This document shows positions 58,441-64,000 of a DNA stretch of 64,000 nt, piece by piece; position 1 is the first letter of the stretch; every line of letters starts with the position of its first letter. The position numbers and the translations under genes are program-made. The notes under the pieces were generated by a model, which saw only the letters and a list, made by a program, of their open reading frames with translations, had not been told where the DNA came from and ran no database searches. The DNA comes from Anastrepha obliqua (Eukaryota > Arthropoda > Insecta > Diptera > Tephritidae), in NCBI RefSeq assembly GCF_027943255.1, contig NC_072893.1:91891784-91955783 (forward strand), given 5' to 3'.

Positions 58441-60980
58441 CTTAATATAACGCAATAGATTATCGTATGTACATATTTAATTACAACATACATATGTATA
58501 TACATGCATGTCTATGCCGTTATATGACTGAAACTACACGTGTATGTGAACTTCTTTTGTATTCTTTAATTTTTGCGAACATTCAGTTCCAATTATCGAC
58601 ACTCAAATGTAATAAATAATAACGAAAAAGAAAACTTTAATTGGATGCATCCATTTTTAGTTGCTTGCATTCAATTAAATCGTCGATCATTTCTCTACAC
58701 GACTGCACGTTTAGCTGCACTGCCGTGAACAAAGGAAGCAAGAAGTCAAGTGAACCTCGTTACATTGGATTGCAGTCGCACAAATGCAATCAAATGTGTA
58801 CATATGTATGGTATACATGTACATATATACACAAGCAAGCATTTGCACATATCTCGCTCTATCGCGTTGCCCAATGCTAGTGTAATATTGGAATGGAGTG
58901 AGGCGCTTGGAAGTGGCAACTAACCACTAAAATTTACTATAAACTTGTAAAGTGTGTACAAAAACAAGTTTTCAAACTTGAATAACGAAGAAGCAATGAA
59001 GTATAAAACAACATTAATAAAAAAAACTATTCAAAATAAAGGAAAGCAACCCACAAATAGAGCGTAAACAAGATCAGCTGTAATTATGAGTTTCCAACTG
59101 CAGCAAAGGTTGCCCCAAAGAACCCAAAACCAGGCGAGGTTCATTAACAAGATTTTATTTAACTAAGCATTTCCCAAAGAGCAAAGCATAGCTGGCTTTA
59201 GAAGAGAAATGGTCATGAGTGGAGTGAGAAACAAAGAAGCAGCAAGAAGAGAGAAGGCCGCTGGTTTGTGTATGAAATATATAAATGTATGAAACGGGAC
59301 GGAAAGTGACGAAAAGAACTGTTACTTAATTAACTATTGCATGTAATTCATTTGGCGGAGATCGTAAAGATATGTTAATTTTAGATTCTTGCGATTTCTT
59401 ACGCCAATTTGGCAGTTCTTTGTTGACAAAAATTTAAGACACTTCAAATGCAAAATTCAATTTTAAATTGGAGGAAACTTTAAGTTAATAAGAAAAATTT
59501 AAGATTTAGATGAGAAATGGATTAACGTGGTGCGTCGTATGTATACACTATGCATTTGTAGAAAAACATAATATAATACTAACTAATTAAATGAATAAAC
59601 AACTTTCATACTATTTAAGAACAGGAATGCATACATGGGCGAGCCTACGTGATAGGTTCGCAAGAGAGTTGCAGAGCTGGGAAACATCGACAGGCACCAA
59701 GGCCACCCAAATGGAGATATGGACGCACCAGCGCCACACTTGTTGATTCGTTGCTTGCATTATTTGGAAATATAGTGTACAAGTGTATGCAAACATGAAA
59801 CTACTAACTGATTCAACTTTTTCAGTACGTAATTCTTTAAATAAAAACATATCTTCAAAGAATAACTGTTTTTACTTAAGCTCTCCAATACTTTTGTGGC
59901 TACAAATGATAGCAAACACAAACTTTGAGAATTATTACAGATGTCAGCGGCGGAACGGAACGTGCCATTATAACTGACTTAAATTTGTTTCCGTTTTGTT
60001 ACTCCGTCCTGTTCTTTCCATTATAAGCAGCGATTAAGCAGTACATTGATACTTAACTAAAAGTGCTCAATGCTGAGACAAAGAGAATAAGAAGAAGTGG
60101 CAGTAATGAAATGTTGTTGCTCTTTGCTTAGGCTAGATCTCTTACTTTACTGAATTTCATAAGTACATACGAATTGTCTGATGTAAAATTGGGTAAGGTG
60201 AAGTCAACTTAATCAGTTAGTTTACTCATCGCTAACCCATACTGGAAAATTGTTATTATGAATAAATGAATGAGCCCAGGTGGGGCGTATGATATACTAC
60301 TATGATATATCGTATGATATACTACTTACATATATATTGTATTATAATAATTAATCTGTGTCTCGGAGCTATAAAAAGTTTTACTTTTACCCCACATCTA
60401 CACATTTTACTAAATTTAACATCTATCAAATTTTTGTTTTAGCTTTCGACAAGTCTTTTCATGTGGGATAATGGATGTAAATGGCGCGGTAAAATGAAAA
60501 TTGAGCTGTCAAACTACGAAACAGCAGCCGATGTTAAGACAGTTATGGCCAAAATTCGGTAAGGCAGATTTGGTTTAATAGTGAAATTGGCGGCCCAACC
60601 TCACATTTCCATTTTAACAGAGCTTTGTAGAAGGTGCAAAAGTGAGGTTACTGAACTTACTTAAATCCATCTGATAATTGCTTGAGAGTCTCCGGACATA
60701 CATTTTTGATACTTAAAAAGAAATATAAGGTCTCTCCTATTCGCCATTTCCCCGCTCACTACCTCTATTAACTTGAAAATTTGCATGCGAAAGCAATAAC
60801 AAAGTTATCGAGTAAAATTCGCCGCTACCGAGTACGGCTATAGCAAAGTAGTAAGCAGCTCTCTTCTCGCGTTGCAGACATGCATATGTTCATTTGTACC
60901 AGTTGCTTCATCTATTCGACACTTGCTAACTCTTGGCAAAAAGAAGAGGCCTATAAGAAAATTCTTTAAAATAATCGTTG
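58441..60980. other. No gene recognised
   Basis: Moderately AT-rich DNA with TACA runs near 58,800. No coding frame with motifs. It may hold regulatory DNA for the gene at 63 kb, but nothing specific is visible. Confidence 0.4.
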
Positions 60981-60984
60981 TAAT

Positions 60985-61440
60985 CGTACACCGAATGATT
61001 CAAAACTCATATGGTGATAATCGTTTCTCCCATATGCAAATTTACGAATGGTACAAACAATGTGAGACGGATAGAGAAACTTTTAACAACTACGAAAGGC
61101 CGACCACAGAGTGCATTCCAACAGAAAACATAAATTTCACTGAAAGTAATTTAAGAAAAAAATATACAAAAATCATTTAAATGGAAATGAAGCTTTCGCG
61201 CTTTTGTAGTGCTTTTTAAAAGAGCTGGCAGGCGACGTTAATGCACCATCTCATCGGTAAAGAGTTGTGACTAAATTTCTGAATAAATAGGAAACTTATT
61301 TCGTTTCATCACTCGCCCTATTCACTAGACTTGGCAACCTGCAACTGCTACTCGTATATATTCCCGAAACTGCATTTTACAACAAGAGAAAAGCCTCATT
61401 CATCGATTGAAGGTATTCAAGTCGCAATGGCACAATAATG
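60985..61440 (+). mobile_element. mariner relic with internal deletion
   Basis: Plus strand reads HRMIQNSYGDNRFSHMQIYE, WYKQCETDRETFNNYERP and a SIEGIQ end, with an HHSPYSLDLATCN-like block from the last catalytic motif between. The middle of the protein is missing and the frame shifts. It lies about 500 bp before the putative promoter of the 63 kb gene. Confidence 0.6.
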
Positions 61441-61915
61441 ATATACATATGTATCTGTATTCTTTAGTCCGTGGCTAAGATACTGTCTCAAACAGAATTC
61501 CAAAACAGGTCATAGATATCTCGCTTGATAGCTTGAAAAAGGGTGTACAGCTGTCAATCAAAGCAGAAAGCGAATATAGAACTTAGTAAAAATTATTTAT
61601 CACAAAATATAGACAATTTGGTTTTATTGGAAAAAAGATCGCTTTTTATTCAGATAGACGAAGTACTTTGAGAATCTGCTTACTTATAAAGAGGATGACT
61701 TCAGTGAGTGATGAACTTCCTGATTAGAACCGTCCTATTATTTATCTGCATAGAAAATTCCGTACATACTATTACAAAGTGGAGCCACTGCAACTTCATT
61801 AGCCTGAGCTAATACTGTGGTTTCATTGAAAGATACTCGAAAAAGAAAAATTCATATTATGGTAAATAAAAAATAATATCCGAAACGCATACGCTGGCAT
61901 CGCCATCGGGCCAAT

Positions 61916-61924
61916 TATAAAAAG
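61916..61924 (+). promoter_or_regulatory. TATA-like element, possible core promoter of the 63 kb gene
   Basis: TATAAAAAG in a locally less AT-rich segment, about 1.1 kb before the start codon. The DNA from about 61,950 to 63,060 is full of stops and A-rich runs, like the long 5' leaders of fly neuronal genes. No clear initiator 30 bp downstream was picked out. Confidence 0.3.
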
Positions 61925-63060
61925 AGAGCGTAACTCACGATTCATGAGTGCATTGCGCACACACCGTTCGGCTTACTTTGCTCAAGAGCGTACCATTTTG
62001 GTGTTGATGAGTGAGAATTATTCCCACTGATCGTGTAACGTCAGACAGCAGTGTAGCTTTTTCAGATGGTGTTTGCCTTTTGTGAAGTGCAGTTGAGCAT
62101 TAATTAGTTGAGTGTTAAAGCTGTCGGGTACGTGCGCGTGCGACTCATTGGTAGCGACTTAAATTTTTTTTACATGTATATATATATTTAAAAGTGGTCA
62201 AAGAACCGTCACAAAAAATCAGATAAAATATTTATGCCAAAATTTACTTATATACATATGTACATACTAAGAGTGCGCAGTTTGGACAAAATATGTGAAA
62301 GGTAAACTTAGTTCTGAAGAACTGAACAAAGGAATCAATTAGCGTAAATTAGAGCGAGATAAAATATACAAAAAGTAGCGGAAATTATAGTTACTAATGC
62401 AAGAAGATTTGAAGAAAACAAATTAGTAGAGGAAAAAAGAGTATGTCAAATAAGTGAAAGCAACTGTTGCTAAATGAAGAAAATGTAAAAATCGTCTGCA
62501 CTACTGTTAGCGGCGAAATGTTAGCTACTGCGATGATGATTGAGCAGTAAAATTATTTTTGTGCTTAATAAATGAAAATTTAATGCAAAGGAAAATGATT
62601 TAAAAAATACACGCGGCAAACCAACGCAGGTTGAAAAATTAAAATGTTTGAGTGCAAAAATTAGATAATAAAAAATGTAGTGTTTTTACTACTTGAAAAT
62701 TAAAAACAAGCAATCAAAAAGTGTGAAAAAGTTTTAAAAAAGTTTAAATTTATATTTTATTGTTTAGTTTAAAGCCAAACCGGTGTTGGGCCTAATACAG
62801 TGCAAGTACTCATAGCAAGAAAGAAAAAAAAAATAAATAAATAAAAGCAACAATAATGTGCAGCACCACTTAACTCGGTGAATGGCCAACTGAAATCAAA
62901 AATCAACCGACCGATGAAATGAAGTTGAAAAAAATGTATTTTCAAGCAATTAAAATCTAATATTAAATTAAAAAGTGCAAAAACAAAATATTTTGAAGCT
63001 CAAATGAAGAAAATTTGTGGAGAAATAAAACAGTTTTGTAAGCCAGTTTTATAGATTCAT

Positions 63061-63825
63061 ATGCAGTATAGCATTAACAAAATGCCTCAACAAAATACTG
63101 AAGCCCTCCGCCACTACGTCACCGTAACACCAACCACAACCGTCGTAACAACCCCAGCAACAGAAGCAGCAACAACCCAAATGCACATCTTGCCAACTGC
63201 ACTATTATGCAGAACACTTTTAATACCCCTCGTACTTTGTTGCCTACTCCCAATTGTGCATTGTGATCTTGCGTCCGCGACTTTGTTTGCTTCTGAAGCA
63301 ACACCCGCGCCGAACTTTCCACTACCGCATGCCTTGCAGAGTATGGAAAATGATGATCGGCAGGCCTTTATGCCACCAAATGGACGTCTTAAGCGCACGC
63401 CCTATACTAAAGCCAGCAAGCTCACAGATAAAAGTAACACTACGCCAATTACTGACGTCGATTACGACTACTACTACGAAGATGAGGAAGTGGTGGACTC
63501 CGGAAATGGGAGTGAAAATGTGAGTGGACGCGCACGCCGCCATCATTTGGAGTCACCGCCTGCTCGCTTTGGTTATGATGGCAGCAAAATCCAACCACAA
63601 CAATTCTATACGCAACAAATGCTTGTGAACGAAGTGGGTGGAAGTGCCAGCGAAACACATTTAGCTCAACCGCTCAAATCGCCGGTGGCCGTACGTGTTA
63701 ATAATGATTTGTCCATATGGAGTTTTATGGACGATGAAAAACGCACGAATATCTGCGATGTATGCAGTTGTAGCAGTATTTCCTTCGTTACGATAGTTTG
63801 TGATTACAATCAACGAAATCCGAGG
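63061..63825 (+). CDS. First coding exon of a secreted/membrane protein with a possible LRR N-terminal cap
   Basis: Open frame of 255 codons ending at a strong 5' splice site (AGG|GTGAGT, donor GT at 63826-63827, phase 0). The rest of the gene is outside the window. Three starts are possible: 63061; 63082, which has the best fly context (AACAAAATG); and 63181, where MHILPTALL begins a classical signal sequence with a hydrophobic core ending near IVHCDLASA. Downstream are dibasic sites (RLKR, RARR), a very acidic Tyr-rich stretch (DVDYDYYYEDEE, a plausible tyrosine-sulfation site) and an Asn-glycosylation motif. The last residues contain C-x2-C-x-C-x9-C, the spacing of LRRNT caps that open extracellular leucine-rich-repeat domains. 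Family assignment is inference from this one motif. The exon's composition and splice site make it a real gene. Confidence 0.75.
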
Positions 63826-64000
63826 GTGAGTTAGTTGCTTAGTTTTGTCATTGTTTTTGGTTGGGAGAAAGAGAAAGGGGGTGGTACGCTAGATAAGTGT
63901 GCCTCTTTGACTTAGAGAAGGAAAACTGTTATACTATGTAAGTTTTCAATACTTACGCCCTGTGTAAGCGAAATATTTGAAGTACTATATTTTTATTATA

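Noticed and set aside
63114..63398. Minus frames opposite the 63 kb exon
   Set aside because: Antisense shadows of Thr/Ala-rich and signal-peptide coding.
63730..63825. Naming a specific Drosophila gene for the 63 kb exon
   Set aside because: Only one cysteine cluster is visible; neighbour gene order around hiw could not be verified from sequence alone.
1..64000. CRISPR arrays, operons or bacterial-type ribosome sites
   Set aside because: The DNA is eukaryotic; the short repeats are microsatellites or dispersed elements, not regularly spaced units.

Overview
The window is insect nuclear DNA, most likely from a higher fly and plausibly a tephritid fruit fly. The genes are split by introns with GT/AG boundaries and short introns, intergenic DNA is AT-rich with many ATGT/TACA microsatellites, and mariner, Tc1, LINE, Helitron and tRNA-SINE debris of fly type is everywhere. 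The species itself is inferred, not read.

Region 1-15.1 kb. The left end holds the 3' half of highwire (hiw; vertebrate MYCBP2/PAM, the PHR family) on the minus strand. Twelve exons join with consistent phases into about 2,677 codons: filamin-like repeat, SH3-like segment, long Ser/Thr/Gln-rich linkers, zinc-binding region, DOC/APC10-like domain, B-box-like zinc segment, RING finger and the tandem-cysteine catalytic domain, ending in the family's conserved C-terminus. Directly after the TAG stop the same frame stays open for 52 codons, to a TAA that overlaps the first AATAAA. This is a candidate stop-codon readthrough extension. The larger hiw introns carry LINE, SINE and transposase relics.

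Region 15.1-61.5 kb. No further hiw exon was found, so the 5' half lies beyond a very large intron or outside the window. This stretch is mostly a graveyard of mobile elements: an intact Tc1-like DD34E transposon (18.2-19.9 kb); at least seven mariner or Tc1/mariner relics, several with the centre of the transposase missing; two look-alike TTAA-flanked elements of about 720 bp with an internal inverted repeat (29.6 and 54.2 kb); a 725 bp foldback element (38.0 kb); a deletion derivative with recognisable TIRs (41 kb); a small Helitron with a 5'-truncated LOA-like LINE nested in it, flanked by a 16 bp duplication (43.6-46.1 kb); two small TIR elements (32.4 and 52.5 kb); RTE, Jockey and BEL/Pao fragments; and about ten copies of one tRNA-derived SINE. 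One short unidentified terminal coding exon is possible at 24.0-24.16 kb on the minus strand.

Region 61.5-64 kb. A plus-strand gene begins here. It has a TATA-like element, a long 5' leader and a first coding exon for a secreted or membrane protein with a signal sequence, an acidic tyrosine-rich stretch, dibasic sites and, at the end, a cysteine cluster like the N-terminal cap of leucine-rich-repeat proteins. The exon stops at a clear 5' splice site and the rest lies outside the window.

The genes do not form a pathway. The window is the end of one large conserved E3 ligase gene and the start of another gene, separated by transposon-rich DNA. No wholly new system is evident. The readthrough candidate, the nested Helitron/LINE and the TTAA hairpin elements are the items most worth checking.
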